From Cyanobacteria bacterium CYA (GTDB taxonomy: Bacteria > Planctomycetota > Phycisphaerae > Phycisphaerales > UBA1924): a stretch of 64,000 nucleotides of DNA. Every line of letters starts with the position of its first letter. Within the stretch, counting starts at the first letter, position 1. Of the stretch, positions 55,191 through 64,000 are shown one piece after another. A program made the translations under genes and the position numbers. Under the pieces are notes generated by a model. That model ran no database searches. It had not been told where the DNA came from and worked only from the letters and a program-made list of their open reading frames with translations. Location of the stretch: assembly GCA_008363215.1 (NCBI GenBank), contig RHKP01000018.1:1-64000 (forward strand), in the 5' to 3' direction.

Positions 55191-58100
55191 ATGAGCACAC
55201 TCGACCATTGTCCATCGAAGAGCGGACTTTCGCCCGAGGCGCCCCGCGGGGCGAGCGGGATGAAGTACTGGCGGAGCGTGGAAGAGTTCTCCAACACTCC
55301 GGAGTTCACCCAGTTCGTCCAGCGCGAGTTTCCGCCCGAGGCCAGCGAACTGCTGACCGGGTCACGCCGTTCATTCGTCAAGTTGATGGGCGCCAGTCTG
55401 GCGCTGGCCGGCGCGGCGACCATTCCCGGGTGCCGGCGTCCTCAGCGCGCGGTGATGCCCTATTCCAAGGACGTGCCCGAAGAGATCATCCCCGGGCGAC
55501 CTCTGTATTACGCCAGCGCAATCCCGCTGCCCGGCGGCGGGGCCGAGGGGCTGCTTGTCGAAACGCACACGGGACGCCCGACCCACATCGAGGGCAACCC
55601 GCTGCACCCGATCAACCGCGGCGCGGCGTCGGTATACAGCATCGCGAGCATCCTCGGTCTGTATGATCCCGATCGCCTGAAGTTCCCGGTCTACAACAAC
55701 CCATCGCGCGGGCCGCTGCCGGCGACCTGGGACGACTTCAAGGCCTTCGCCTATCGGCACTTCAAGGACTACGCCGAACGGCGCGGCGAGGGCCTGGCCT
55801 TCATCGTTGACAAGAAGTCGAGCCCGACGCACAACGCGATGCGCGATCGTGTGCTGGCGATGTGGCCCAGCGCCACCTGGCTGGCGTGGAATCCGGCCGA
55901 AGTCCGCGGCCAGGTGGAAGGGGCGCGGCTGGCGCTGGGCAGCCCGAAGAAGGTGCACTACAACCTGAGCGGTGTCCGGGCGGTGCTGTCGCTGGACTCG
56001 AACTTTGCAGACGAAGGACCGGAGGCGATCGTTCACGCCCGGGCGTTTGCCGCGACGCGGCGCGTGGCGCACGGCAGCGACGAGATGAGCCGGCTTTACG
56101 CCGCCGAGTCGAGCCCGACCCCGACCGGCGCGCTGGCCGACCATCGCTTCCGCATGGCGCCGTCGCAGATCAGCGCGCTGGCGCTGGCGGTGGCGCACGA
56201 GATCATGAAGTCGCAGCCGCCGGCCGGCGGGGCGGGGCTGAAGAGCGCGCTTGCGGCGATGGAGGGCGTGAGCGTCGCGGGTATCGAGCCGGCGCACGTC
56301 GAGGCCATTGCGCACGACCTGCTGAACAACAAAGGTCGGGCGTTGGTGATCGCGGGGCGTTCGCAGCCACCCGAGGTTCACGCGCTGGTCTGGGCGATCA
56401 ACGTGGCGCTGGGTGCGGTGCGAGACAGCAATCCGATCGTGTGGACTACGCCTCTTGATGCCGAACTGGCGTCCGATGCCGGCGCCGGCATCGCGGCGCT
56501 GGTGGAGCGGATGGACCGGGGCGAGATCCAGACGCTGGTGTGCATCGGGACAAATCCTGTGTACGACGCGCCGGCGGGCTTGGACTTTGCTGAGAAGTTC
56601 GCACGCGTCAAGACGACGATCTGCTGGTCGGTCCCGCTCACGGAGACCGCCGCTGCGGCGACCTGGTCGCTCAACGGGGCGCACTCTCTCGAATCGTGGG
56701 GCGACGTCGAAGCCTGGGACGGCACCCTGTCGGCGATCCAGCCGATGATCGCACCGCTCTACGAGCCGGCCCTGAGCGACATCGAGTTGCTGGCACTGCT
56801 GATGGGTGATGAGAATCCGGACGGGTACACGCTCGTGACCGGCGTGTGGGCCGACCGGCTGGCGCTGGGTCGCGATTCGGCGGCCTTCGAAAAGACCTGG
56901 AAGCGGGCGCTGCACAACGGGCTTCTCGATTCAACGGCGCACCGGCCTGAATCGGTCTCGGTGCGCATGGACGCGGTGGCCGACGCAGTGCGCGCATTCC
57001 GACCGGGTGCGGCGCCTTCGAGCAGTGCGATGGAGGTGGTGTTTGCGACCGGCTCCGTGGGCGACGGGCGCGGCGCCAACAACGGGTGGCTGCAGGAACT
57101 GCCCGACCCGGCGTCAAAGGTGGTGTGGGCCAATCCGGCGTACGTCAGCCCGGCGACGGCTCGCGAACTGGGCCTGCTGCCGGTGGGTGGCGATGATCCA
57201 TACACCAAGAAGCAGATCCCCGAAGGACGCATGGCCACGCTCAACGTCGGCGGCAAGCGGATGGAAATCGCCGTCTGGATCCAGCCCGGCATGCCGGACC
57301 ACACGGTGCGGCTGGTGCTCGGGTACGGGCGGACGGCGGCCGGTCTGGTCGGCGATGCAGTGGGCTGGAACACCTACGCCGTGCGTGCAGCCGGGGCGGC
57401 GACGGCGACGGGCGCGACGCTGGAGAGGGCGCGCGGAACACACCCGATCGCCAGCACGCAGAACCACTGGTCGCTGGAATCGCGGACCAGCATCGTGCGC
57501 GCGATTGACCGCAAGTGGTGGACCGAGCACGCCGGGAGCGTGGTCAACCGCCCGGACGCGGTGTACGGCACGGCGCGCTCGGACAACGGGCTGAACCTGG
57601 CCGAACAGTTGGGCGAGTTGTCCCACACGCCTGAGAACGTGTCGATCTACCACAACCCGTTGAACCAGTCGGCTCAGGATCCTGCGGCCGGCTCGGCGTA
57701 CTCACGCGGGCCGCAGTGGGGCATGTCGATCGACCTTGCCAGTTGCACGGGCTGCGGGGTGTGCACGATTGCGTGCCAGAGCGAGAACAACATTCCGGTC
57801 GTGGGCCGCAACGAGGTCGCCAAGGGCCGCGAGATGCACTGGATTCGCGTGGATCGCTACTTTGCGGGCGACGACCTGAACGATCCGACGCACCTGTACA
57901 TGCAGCCGGTGGCGTGCGTGCACTGCGAGAATGCACCGTGCGAGACGGTGTGCCCGGTGACGGCGACGACGCACGACCCCGAAGGCACCAACAACATGGC
58001 GTACAACCGGTGCATCGGCACGCGATACTGCGCCAACAACTGCCCGTACAAGGTGCGCCGCTTCAACTTCTTCGATTACGCCGTGGCCAAGTTCAAGGGC

Positions 58101-58748
58101 GGGCTGGACGCGCAGTACGTGGGCAAGACGATTGCCAAAGGCACGGCCAAGGGGATCGAGTTCAACCAGAACCTCATTCCTCCACGCTTGCGTGCCAAGG
58201 TGGATGAAATCACCAAGATGCAGCACAACCCGAACGTGACGGTGCGTTCCAGAGGTGTGATGGAAAAGTGCACCTACTGCATCCAGCGGATCAACCGGGC
58301 CAAGCAGGAGGTCAAGGCGCGGAACATCTGGACCAGCGCCGATCAGACGGCGCCGATTCCGGACGGGTTCTTCAAGACGGCCTGCCAGGCGGCCTGTCCG
58401 ACCGAGTCAATCGTGTTCGGCGACATCCTTGACCCCGGGAGCAAGGTCAGCGCGGCGCGGGCGTCGGATCGGTCGTACATGCTGCTGGGCTATCTCAACA
58501 CGCGCCCGCGGACAACCTATGCCCTGCGCGTCCGCAACCCCAACGAGAAGATCAGGGTGTTCGATCACGAAGATCCGCTGGCGCACGGCGGCGGGCACGA
58601 CGCCCCGCACGATGACGGCTCGCACGGGGGCGGGCACGGCGCCGATCCGAGCGGTGAGCGGCACGGCTCGATCTTCATTGACAGGGAGCGGAGCACGCAT
58701 GACCGCGGGTATGCGATGAGCCTGCGCGTGCTGGGAGTGCAGGCATGA
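55191..58748 (+). CDS. actB: Alternative complex III iron-sulfur subunit ActB (molybdoenzyme-like/ferredoxin fusion)
   Basis: 1185 residues. A twin-arginine motif ([11 protein letters not shown], Arg59-Arg60) starts the Tat-like segment. Residues about 80-790 are the molybdopterin-oxidoreductase-like domain without the usual cofactor-ligand signature. Residues about 850-1100 hold the ferredoxin domain: [35 protein letters not shown] and CTYC...CQAAC. This is the ActB layout, with three or four clusters. It ends in a His/Gly/Asp-rich linker and a short terminal segment. Overlaps actC by four bases. Confidence 0.94.
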   Translation: MSTLDHCPSKSGLSPEAPRGASGMKYWRSVEEFSNTPEFTQFVQREFPPEASELLTGSRRSFVKLMGASLALAGAATIPGCRRPQRAVMPYSKDVPEEIIPGRPLYYASAIPLPGGGAEGLLVETHTGRPTHIEGNPLHPINRGAASVYSIASILGLYDPDRLKFPVYNNPSRGPLPATWDDFKAFAYRHFKDYAERRGEGLAFIVDKKSSPTHNAMRDRVLAMWPSATWLAWNPAEVRGQVEGARLALGSPKKVHYNLSGVRAVLSLDSNFADEGPEAIVHARAFAATRRVAHGSDEMSRLYAAESSPTPTGALADHRFRMAPSQISALALAVAHEIMKSQPPAGGAGLKSALAAMEGVSVAGIEPAHVEAIAHDLLNNKGRALVIAGRSQPPEVHALVWAINVALGAVRDSNPIVWTTPLDAELASDAGAGIAALVERMDRGEIQTLVCIGTNPVYDAPAGLDFAEKFARVKTTICWSVPLTETAAAATWSLNGAHSLESWGDVEAWDGTLSAIQPMIAPLYEPALSDIELLALLMGDENPDGYTLVTGVWADRLALGRDSAAFEKTWKRALHNGLLDSTAHRPESVSVRMDAVADAVRAFRPGAAPSSSAMEVVFATGSVGDGRGANNGWLQELPDPASKVVWANPAYVSPATARELGLLPVGGDDPYTKKQIPEGRMATLNVGGKRMEIAVWIQPGMPDHTVRLVLGYGRTAAGLVGDAVGWNTYAVRAAGAATATGATLERARGTHPIASTQNHWSLESRTSIVRAIDRKWWTEHAGSVVNRPDAVYGTARSDNGLNLAEQLGELSHTPENVSIYHNPLNQSAQDPAAGSAYSRGPQWGMSIDLASCTGCGVCTIACQSENNIPVVGRNEVAKGREMHWIRVDRYFAGDDLNDPTHLYMQPVACVHCENAPCETVCPVTATTHDPEGTNNMAYNRCIGTRYCANNCPYKVRRFNFFDYAVAKFKGGLDAQYVGKTIAKGTAKGIEFNQNLIPPRLRAKVDEITKMQHNPNVTVRSRGVMEKCTYCIQRINRAKQEVKARNIWTSADQTAPIPDGFFKTACQAACPTESIVFGDILDPGSKVSAARASDRSYMLLGYLNTRPRTTYALRVRNPNEKIRVFDHEDPLAHGGGHDAPHDDGSHGGGHGADPSGERHGSIFIDRERSTHDRGYAMSLRVLGVQA

Positions 58749-60376
58749 TGAAGAAGTCACCGGACCAGATCAGCGCTGAGCGCCTGGCAGGACAGGTCAG
58801 CGCGACCGCCGCGATGCACGGAGACGGGACGCTCATCGAAGACCCGGCGATCTATGCACCGCTGGTTCTCAACGACCGCACGTTCAAGGACGTCAGCGAC
58901 ACGGTCTGCGGGTACACCGAGCAGCCGGCGCCCCTGTGGTGGTACGCGGCCATCACCGTGTCGAGCGCGACGGCGCTGCTCGCGGCCGTGATGATCCCCT
59001 ACCTGATCATCACCGGCGTGGGCGTGTGGGGTCTGAACAACCAGGTTGACTGGGCCTGGGACATCACCAACTTCGTGTTCTGGATCGGTATCGGCCACGC
59101 CGGAACGCTCATCTCGGCGATCCTCTGCCTGCTCAAGCAGAAGTGGCGCACGGCGGTGAACCGCTCGGCCGAGGCGATGACGATCTTTGCGGTCATCTGC
59201 GCCGGCATCTTCCCCGGCATCCACGTCGGTCGCGTGTGGTTCGCGTGGATGCTGTTCCCGATTCCCAACTCCAACGCGATCTGGCCGAACTTCCGCAGCC
59301 CGCTCTTGTGGGACGTGTTTGCGGTATCCACCTACGCGACGGTGTCGCTGCTGTTCTGGTACATGGGCATGATCCCCGACCTTGCGACGCTGCGTGACCG
59401 GGCGCTGCGGCGTCTGGCAACGGGCAGGAAGATGCCGTGCGTGTTCATGCTTCCGACCGGGCATGCGGTGGAGTTGAAGTTCGTCAACATCGACAAGATC
59501 CGCGCCTTCGTGTACGGCTTGCTGTCGATCGGGTGGCGTTTCAGCAGCCGTCACTGGCACCGTTATGAGGCGGCCTACCTGATCCTGGCGGGCATTTCGA
59601 CGCCGCTGGTGCTCAGCGTGCACTCGATCGTGTCGTTCGACTTTGCCACGTCGGTGCTGCCGGGGTGGCACACGACGATCTTCCCGCCCTACTTCGTCGC
59701 CGGCGCGATCTTCGGCGGGTTCGCGATGGTGCTGCTGCTGCTGATCCCGCTGCGTGCGGTGTTGCCGAACTTCAGCGACCTGCTGACGCTGCGGCACCTG
59801 GAAAACATGGCCAAGATCCTGCTCGTGACGGGCATGATGGTGGGCTTCGCGTACGGGATGGAGTTCTTCATCGCCTGGTACGGGGGCAACGAGTACGAGT
59901 GGAGCGTGTTCATCAACAACCGCGCCAACCCGGCCAAGGCGCCGTACTGGTGGGCCTACTGGACCATGATCACCTGCAACGTGATCAGCCCGCAGTTGTT
60001 CTGGTTCCGGGCGCTGCGGCAGAATCCGTGGGTGATCTGGTTTGTGTCGCTGGCGGTGACGGTGGGCATGTGGTTCGAGCGCTTCGTCATCATCGTCACG
60101 TCGCTGCACCGAGCCTGGCTGCCGGGCGAGTGGCACATGTTCTGGCCGACGTGGGTTGACATCGGAACGTTCGCCGGCTCGTGCGGCATCTTCCTGACGC
60201 TGTTCCTGCTGTTCGCCAAGTTCCTGCCGATGTTCGCGATGGCCGAGTTGAAGGCCGTCATGCCCGCGGCCGACCCGCACGACGATTCGGTGCACCATTC
60301 CGGGCACGGCCCGGCGCACGCGGCCACCGGCGGGCCGGGCGGGGACGCGCATCCTGGGCATGGAGGGGGTCACTGA
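58745..60376 (+). CDS. actC: Alternative complex III quinol-binding membrane subunit ActC (NrfD family)
   Basis: 543 residues with about ten membrane helices, NrfD/PsrC family, which binds quinol at the outer side of the membrane. Typical segments include [38 protein letters not shown] and [13 protein letters not shown]. The last 35 residues are His- and Gly-rich ([18 protein letters not shown]), a possible metal-binding tail. It starts inside the actB stop, and actD follows at once. Confidence 0.93.
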   Translation: MMKKSPDQISAERLAGQVSATAAMHGDGTLIEDPAIYAPLVLNDRTFKDVSDTVCGYTEQPAPLWWYAAITVSSATALLAAVMIPYLIITGVGVWGLNNQVDWAWDITNFVFWIGIGHAGTLISAILCLLKQKWRTAVNRSAEAMTIFAVICAGIFPGIHVGRVWFAWMLFPIPNSNAIWPNFRSPLLWDVFAVSTYATVSLLFWYMGMIPDLATLRDRALRRLATGRKMPCVFMLPTGHAVELKFVNIDKIRAFVYGLLSIGWRFSSRHWHRYEAAYLILAGISTPLVLSVHSIVSFDFATSVLPGWHTTIFPPYFVAGAIFGGFAMVLLLLIPLRAVLPNFSDLLTLRHLENMAKILLVTGMMVGFAYGMEFFIAWYGGNEYEWSVFINNRANPAKAPYWWAYWTMITCNVISPQLFWFRALRQNPWVIWFVSLAVTVGMWFERFVIIVTSLHRAWLPGEWHMFWPTWVDIGTFAGSCGIFLTLFLLFAKFLPMFAMAELKAVMPAADPHDDSVHHSGHGPAHAATGGPGGDAHPGHGGGH

Positions 60377-60377
60377 C

Positions 60378-61025
60378 ATGAGCGATGCACAGATGAAGCC
60401 TGGAACCTGGGCTCGCGACATCGCGATGGCGATAGGGACGTATGTTCCCGGATTCGCCCGTCCTCCGGCGCGCTTCGTCTCTGAGCGAGGCAAGCCGGTG
60501 CACGGGATCGTGGGTGAGTTTGCGACTCCCGCAGCCGTGTATCACGCGGCCGAGAAAGTGCGTGATGCCGGGTTCAGGCGCTGGGACGTGTACAGCCCGT
60601 TCCCGATCCACGGGATGGAAGAGGCCATGGGAATCAGGCGGACGTTTCTGCCTTTCCTGGTGGCGGCGATCGGTTTCAGTGGGGCGGGCCTGGGGTTGCT
60701 CTTCCAGTACTGGGTCAGCGCGAACGCCTATCCGCTGGTAGTGCAGGGCAAGCCGTACGGCGCGTGGGAGCCCTTCGTGCCCATCATGTTTGAAATGGGC
60801 GTGCTCCCGTCGGCGTTTGCGGCCCTGTTCGGGATGCTGATGCTCAACGGGCTTCCGCGGTTCCATCACCCGCTGCTGGCCAACGAGCGATTCCTCTCGG
60901 TGAGCGATGACACCTTCTTTCTCTGCATCGAGGCCGAGGACGCGGGCTTCGACGCCGATCGGATCAAGGATCTCCTGGAGGAGGCCGGAGCGCGGTCGAT
61001 CGAACTGGTGGAGGACGATGCGTGA
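60378..61025 (+). CDS. actD: Alternative complex III subunit ActD (DUF3341)
   Basis: 215 residues from the ATG at 60378 (GGAGGGGG site upstream). The family core is VHGIVGEFATPAAVYHAAEK with YSPFPIHGMEEAMG, then two membrane helices and a C-terminal segment ending IELVEDDA. ActD is a structural subunit of the complex. Its stop overlaps the next start. Confidence 0.9.
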   Translation: MSDAQMKPGTWARDIAMAIGTYVPGFARPPARFVSERGKPVHGIVGEFATPAAVYHAAEKVRDAGFRRWDVYSPFPIHGMEEAMGIRRTFLPFLVAAIGFSGAGLGLLFQYWVSANAYPLVVQGKPYGAWEPFVPIMFEMGVLPSAFAALFGMLMLNGLPRFHHPLLANERFLSVSDDTFFLCIEAEDAGFDADRIKDLLEEAGARSIELVEDDA

Positions 61026-61819
61026 TGAGGTGGAGATGCACGAGAGCGATGCGTGTGGCGTTGCCTCTGGCGGCGGGCTGTGCGCTGCTGGGCGGGTGCC
61101 GGGGCGATCGTTCCGACAAGGCCCCGCGCGAGTTCTTCCCCGACATGGACAAGCAGGCGCGGTGGAATCCGCAGGCCGACACGCCCTTCTACGAGAACGG
61201 ATCGAGCGCGCGCGTGCCTGATCCCAACACGGTTGCCTTCGGGCGGGCCAGTTTCGACCCGGTGACCTTCGCGAAGGCGGATTGGGCGCAATCATACATG
61301 CAGCAGCGAGAGGATCTGCTGGGCGAGAACGACGCGATCTACCTGGGCAGGGTGGGTGATGACTACGTCGACTCCATCCCCGTGCCGGTGACGCTCGATC
61401 GCATCAGGCGAGGGCAGCGGGAGTTCAACATCTTCTGCGCAGCCTGCCACGGGTACCAGGGCGACGGCAAGGGCGAGGTGGCGGTGCAGTTCATCGCGCC
61501 GCCGGCCAACCTGCACGCAGACCTGTATACCGATCCGATGCAGCGAACCGCTCGGGACGGGTACATCTTCGAGGTGATCCGCAACGGCGTGCGCAACATG
61601 CCCGGGTATGCCCATTCCGTGGGAGTGCAGGATGCCTGGAACATCGTCATGTACGTGCGGGCGCTGCAGAAGTCGCACGCGGGCTCACTGGACAGCGTGC
61701 CGCAGGACCAGTTGGACGCGTTGATGAGCACTCGCCCGTTGCCGGTCGGTGCGCCGCCCGCGCCCGCCGGAGATCAGGGAGTAACCCCGGCAGACGGGGC
61801 CCAGGGAGGTGGTCAGTGA
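61025..61819 (+). CDS. actE: Alternative complex III monoheme cytochrome c ActE
   Basis: 264 residues. A lipoprotein signal with lipobox LLGGC (Cys near residue 25) precedes a cytochrome c domain with one heme motif CAACH and a Met ligand candidate in NMPGYAH. The Pro/Ala/Gly-rich C-terminus is probably flexible. It receives electrons from ActA and may pass them to the oxidase. The start may be the GTG at 61022 or the ATG at 61025; both overlap the actD stop. It overlaps actF as GTGA. Confidence 0.9.
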   Translation: MRWRCTRAMRVALPLAAGCALLGGCRGDRSDKAPREFFPDMDKQARWNPQADTPFYENGSSARVPDPNTVAFGRASFDPVTFAKADWAQSYMQQREDLLGENDAIYLGRVGDDYVDSIPVPVTLDRIRRGQREFNIFCAACHGYQGDGKGEVAVQFIAPPANLHADLYTDPMQRTARDGYIFEVIRNGVRNMPGYAHSVGVQDAWNIVMYVRALQKSHAGSLDSVPQDQLDALMSTRPLPVGAPPAPAGDQGVTPADGAQGGGQ

Positions 61820-63120
61820 CCCAGGCGCACGCGCACATGGGGCCGCACGAGCCGGCCATCAGCGATCAGGAATACCAGGCGCGCCTGGACCGGCTGGCCA
61901 GGCATCCGGCGCTGCATGAGCAGTTCACCCGCATCCGCCCCGGCGAGTTCTCCGGCATGCAACACCTGCTGCTGGGCGTCGGCGCCGTCGGGCTGGCTCT
62001 GACCGTCGTCGGCGGATTCGTCTATGACATCCGTCACGCTCTGGCGGCGTACGAAATCGGCGTGCTGGCAGCCACGGCGATGGCGCTGGGTGCCCTCTTC
62101 TTTGTCATGGTCTTTCACATGACCAACGCCGGCTGGTCGACCACGCTTCGGCGCCAATACGAGAACCTGGCGGCCATGCTGCCCATCTGCATGGCGATGG
62201 TCGGCGTGGCGCTGGTGATCGAGATCGTCTCCGGCGGCGTGCTGCTGCGATGGATCGGCATGGATCCGCACAGCGACCATCTGCTCGAGCACAAGAGCGG
62301 GTATCTCAACACGACCTTCCTGATCATCCGCTTTGCCGTCTACGCGGGCATCTGGACCTTCCTGTCCCTGCGCCTGCGCGGGTGGAGCATCGAGCAGGAC
62401 ACCAGCGGCGACCGCTGGCTCAGCCGGCGCTGCCGCTTCAACTCGGGCTGGGGACTGCTGGCCTTCGCGCTCTCCACCGCGTTCTTCGCCTTCGACTTCC
62501 TCATGGGAATGGACTTCCGGTTCTACAGCACGATGTGGGGGGTGTACTACTTCGCCAGTTCGGCCTTCGGTTCGCTGGCCATGCTCGCCGTGGTGTTCTC
62601 CTTCCTCAAGATGCGCGGCAAACTGGGCGAACTGGTCGAGAGCGAGCACCTGCACGATCACGGCAAACTCATGTTCTGCTTCACCGTGTTCTGGGCCTAC
62701 ATCGCCTTCGGGCAGTACTTCCTGATCTGGTACGGGAACATTCCCGAGGAGACGGCTTACTACGTCTTCCGAAGGAGCGGGGGCTGGGCGATCCTCGGGC
62801 AGGTGCTCATCGCGGTGCACTTCTTCGTGCCCTTCTTCCTGCTTATCTCGCGCGTGCCCAAACGCAATCCCAAGGTGCTCGGGGCGCTGGCGTTCATCCT
62901 GATCGCCGCGCATGTGCTTGACATGGTGTGGATCATCAAGCCCGCGGTCGACGCCGGCGGGGAGTTGGCGCCGATGAGTTGGTGGGTTGACGTGGCCGCG
63001 GTGCTCGGCGTGTTCAGCGTCCTCGGCTTCTTCCTGCTTCGGGCGGCCGCGTCGGCGGCTCTGGTGCCGATGAAAGACCCGCGGCTGGAGTACGCACTGG
63101 AACATGTGAACTACGTGTGA
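61816..63120 (+). CDS. actF: Alternative complex III membrane subunit ActF (NrfD-like)
   Basis: 434 residues from the GTG at 61816. About ten helices, homologous in layout to ActC (FHMTNAGWSTTLRRQYENLA, FDFLMGMDFRFYSTMWGVYY, WYGNIPEETAYY). ActF is the second NrfD-like subunit and anchors the complex. Last of the canonical act genes here; a 109-base gap with no gene follows. Confidence 0.92.
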   Translation: MTQAHAHMGPHEPAISDQEYQARLDRLARHPALHEQFTRIRPGEFSGMQHLLLGVGAVGLALTVVGGFVYDIRHALAAYEIGVLAATAMALGALFFVMVFHMTNAGWSTTLRRQYENLAAMLPICMAMVGVALVIEIVSGGVLLRWIGMDPHSDHLLEHKSGYLNTTFLIIRFAVYAGIWTFLSLRLRGWSIEQDTSGDRWLSRRCRFNSGWGLLAFALSTAFFAFDFLMGMDFRFYSTMWGVYYFASSAFGSLAMLAVVFSFLKMRGKLGELVESEHLHDHGKLMFCFTVFWAYIAFGQYFLIWYGNIPEETAYYVFRRSGGWAILGQVLIAVHFFVPFFLLISRVPKRNPKVLGALAFILIAAHVLDMVWIIKPAVDAGGELAPMSWWVDVAAVLGVFSVLGFFLLRAAASAALVPMKDPRLEYALEHVNYV

Positions 63121-63229
63121 GAGAGGACCGGGAAAACCCCGAGGGGTTCGATCGACAGCGCCGGGCAGCCGTGCCCGGCCCATCCGCGAAAAACGACGCA
63201 CGTGCCCAGGCACGACAGGACCAGACGAC

Positions 63230-63601
63230 ATGAGCAACCAGAAACTGGAGCATCAGCACGAAACACCCGACGCCTGGCATCGTCACCTTCCCGCCGAGGG
63301 GCACGGGCAGCACGAGCACGGTTCGCACGCCAGCCCCAAGGCGATGCTGATCACCCTCATCGCCATGGTGTTCGGCACTCTGTTCGTCGTGCTGGTGCTG
63401 ATGGCGTTCTTCAACAGTTATACGTCAAAGTACAAGGCCGCCGTGGAAGAGACGACGACCATCGGCCAAGTGGCGCGGAACAACAAGGCGGCGGCGATGG
63501 GAGCGCTGGAGACCTGGGGCTGGATCGACCACGACCGGGTGCGCATGCCCATCGAGCAGGCCATGCAGCAGGTGGTCGCCGAGCGCGGAGGCCAGGGCTG
63601 A
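63230..63601 (+). CDS. Small single-helix membrane protein after actF
   Basis: 123 residues. A His-rich cytoplasmic N-terminus (HQHETPDAWHRHL, GHGQHEHGSH) precedes one membrane helix (about 40-62), then a helical outer segment with ETWGWIDHDRVRMPIEQAM. Many oxidase and complex III operons carry such small proteins, sometimes labelled ActG. I cannot assign it firmly. The TGA lies two bases before the Sco gene, so co-translation with it is likely. Confidence 0.6.
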   Translation: MSNQKLEHQHETPDAWHRHLPAEGHGQHEHGSHASPKAMLITLIAMVFGTLFVVLVLMAFFNSYTSKYKAAVEETTTIGQVARNNKAAAMGALETWGWIDHDRVRMPIEQAMQQVVAERGGQG

Positions 63602-63602
63602 C

Positions 63603-64000
63603 ATGAGTTTGGCGGCGCGTATCAACGCGGGACGGATGGCGCTGGTGCTGGCGATGCTGCCGGCGCTGGCCTCGCCGCCCGCGCACGCGCAGGTCAACGA
63701 GAGACCGGCGTTTCTCGATGAGGTCGGGCTCGCCGAGCACCTGGGTGCCCGCGTGCCGCTGGAACTGACGTTTCAGGACTCGCAGGGGCGGACGGTGCCG
63801 CTGGCCGCGTCATTCGCGGGCGGCCGTCCCGTGGTGCTGGCGCTGGTGTATTACCGCTGTCCGGTCGTGTGCACGATGGTCATGGAGCAGATGGTCGCGT
63901 CGTTCAACCAGTTGGACTACGCGATCGGCAGCGAGTTCAACGTCGTGTGCCTGAGTTTCGACGAGCAGGAAAACCCGACCGTCGCACAGGGCAAGAAGAA
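63603..64000 (+). CDS. Sco1/SenC-type copper chaperone (C-terminus cut by window edge)
   Basis: The first 132 residues are seen. A signal peptide ends PPAHAQV. The thioredoxin-like fold follows with the copper motif YYRCPVVCTMVM (CxxxC) as in Sco/PrrC proteins; the downstream His ligand lies beyond the window. It delivers copper to the CuA site of cytochrome oxidase. Position after the act operon fits a respiratory gene cluster that continues into cox genes. Confidence 0.88.
   Translation, partial: MSLAARINAGRMALVLAMLPALASPPAHAQVNERPAFLDEVGLAEHLGARVPLELTFQDSQGRTVPLAASFAGGRPVVLALVYYRCPVVCTMVMEQMVASFNQLDYAIGSEFNVVCLSFDEQENPTVAQGKK

Overview
This GC-rich, gene-dense window most resembles the chromosome of a planctomycete of the class Phycisphaerae. 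The signs are pseudopilins with the FTLIE(L)LVVI leader, a PEP-CTERM-type surface protein, a dockerin-like C-terminus, a DUF1800/DUF1501 pair, FG-GAP and HAF-type exported repeat proteins, and an alternative complex III operon. No tRNA, rRNA, CRISPR array, transposase or integrase was recognised. Assignments come from reading sequence motifs, not from database searches.

Layout. 1-2498 (minus): a tightly coupled four-gene cassette (exported protein, Cys-containing exported protein, MauE/DoxX-like membrane protein, pseudopilin cut by the window edge). 2716-9759: a glycoconjugate region with GDP-fucose synthase, a degenerate EEP-fold membrane protein, a Wzx-like flippase, two sulfotransferases and a citrate-synthase-like protein. 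10119-20473: an FG-GAP protein, AsnRS, a stand-alone pseudopilin, RlmN, a decarboxylase-fold probable pseudoenzyme coupled to a hydrolase/membrane/ATP-grasp fusion, and PdxH. 20558-24869: dnaB, whose product ends in an SSB-like acidic tip, then a second copy of the MauE/pseudopilin cassette with the two proteins fused, bounded by a diverged duplicate of the dnaB 3' end. 25075-31462: a TrkA-type channel protein, an almost uncharged FG/NW-rich protein, creatininase-family and host-attachment-family proteins, a stretch of decayed genes, and a glycosidase-like protein.

31576-44373 is a complete NAD-linked [NiFe]-hydrogenase locus: hypFCDE, hoxFUYH, a maturation protease, a receiver protein, a convergent histidine kinase, then hypAB. 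HoxF and HoxU form the NADH-oxidising arm, HoxY and HoxH the hydrogenase, and the Hyp proteins and the protease build and insert the Ni-Fe(CN)2CO centre. As written, hoxH is frameshifted between its two nickel-binding motifs. 44461-54227 holds surface proteins, a probable regulator with a palindromic operator, an LCAT-like lipase, the DUF1501/DUF1800 pair and a COX15-type heme A synthase. 54438-64000 is the ActA-F alternative complex III operon, running into a small membrane protein and an Sco-type copper chaperone. This is a quinol:cytochrome c/oxidase branch that probably continues into cytochrome oxidase genes past the edge.

The strongest candidate for an undescribed system is the cassette that occurs twice: MauE-like thiol-redox membrane protein plus pseudopilin plus Cys-containing exported protein. 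In copy 1 the MauE and pilin genes overlap; in copy 2 they are one reading frame with a prepilin-peptidase site between the domains. Copy 2 appears to have entered at the 3' end of dnaB.
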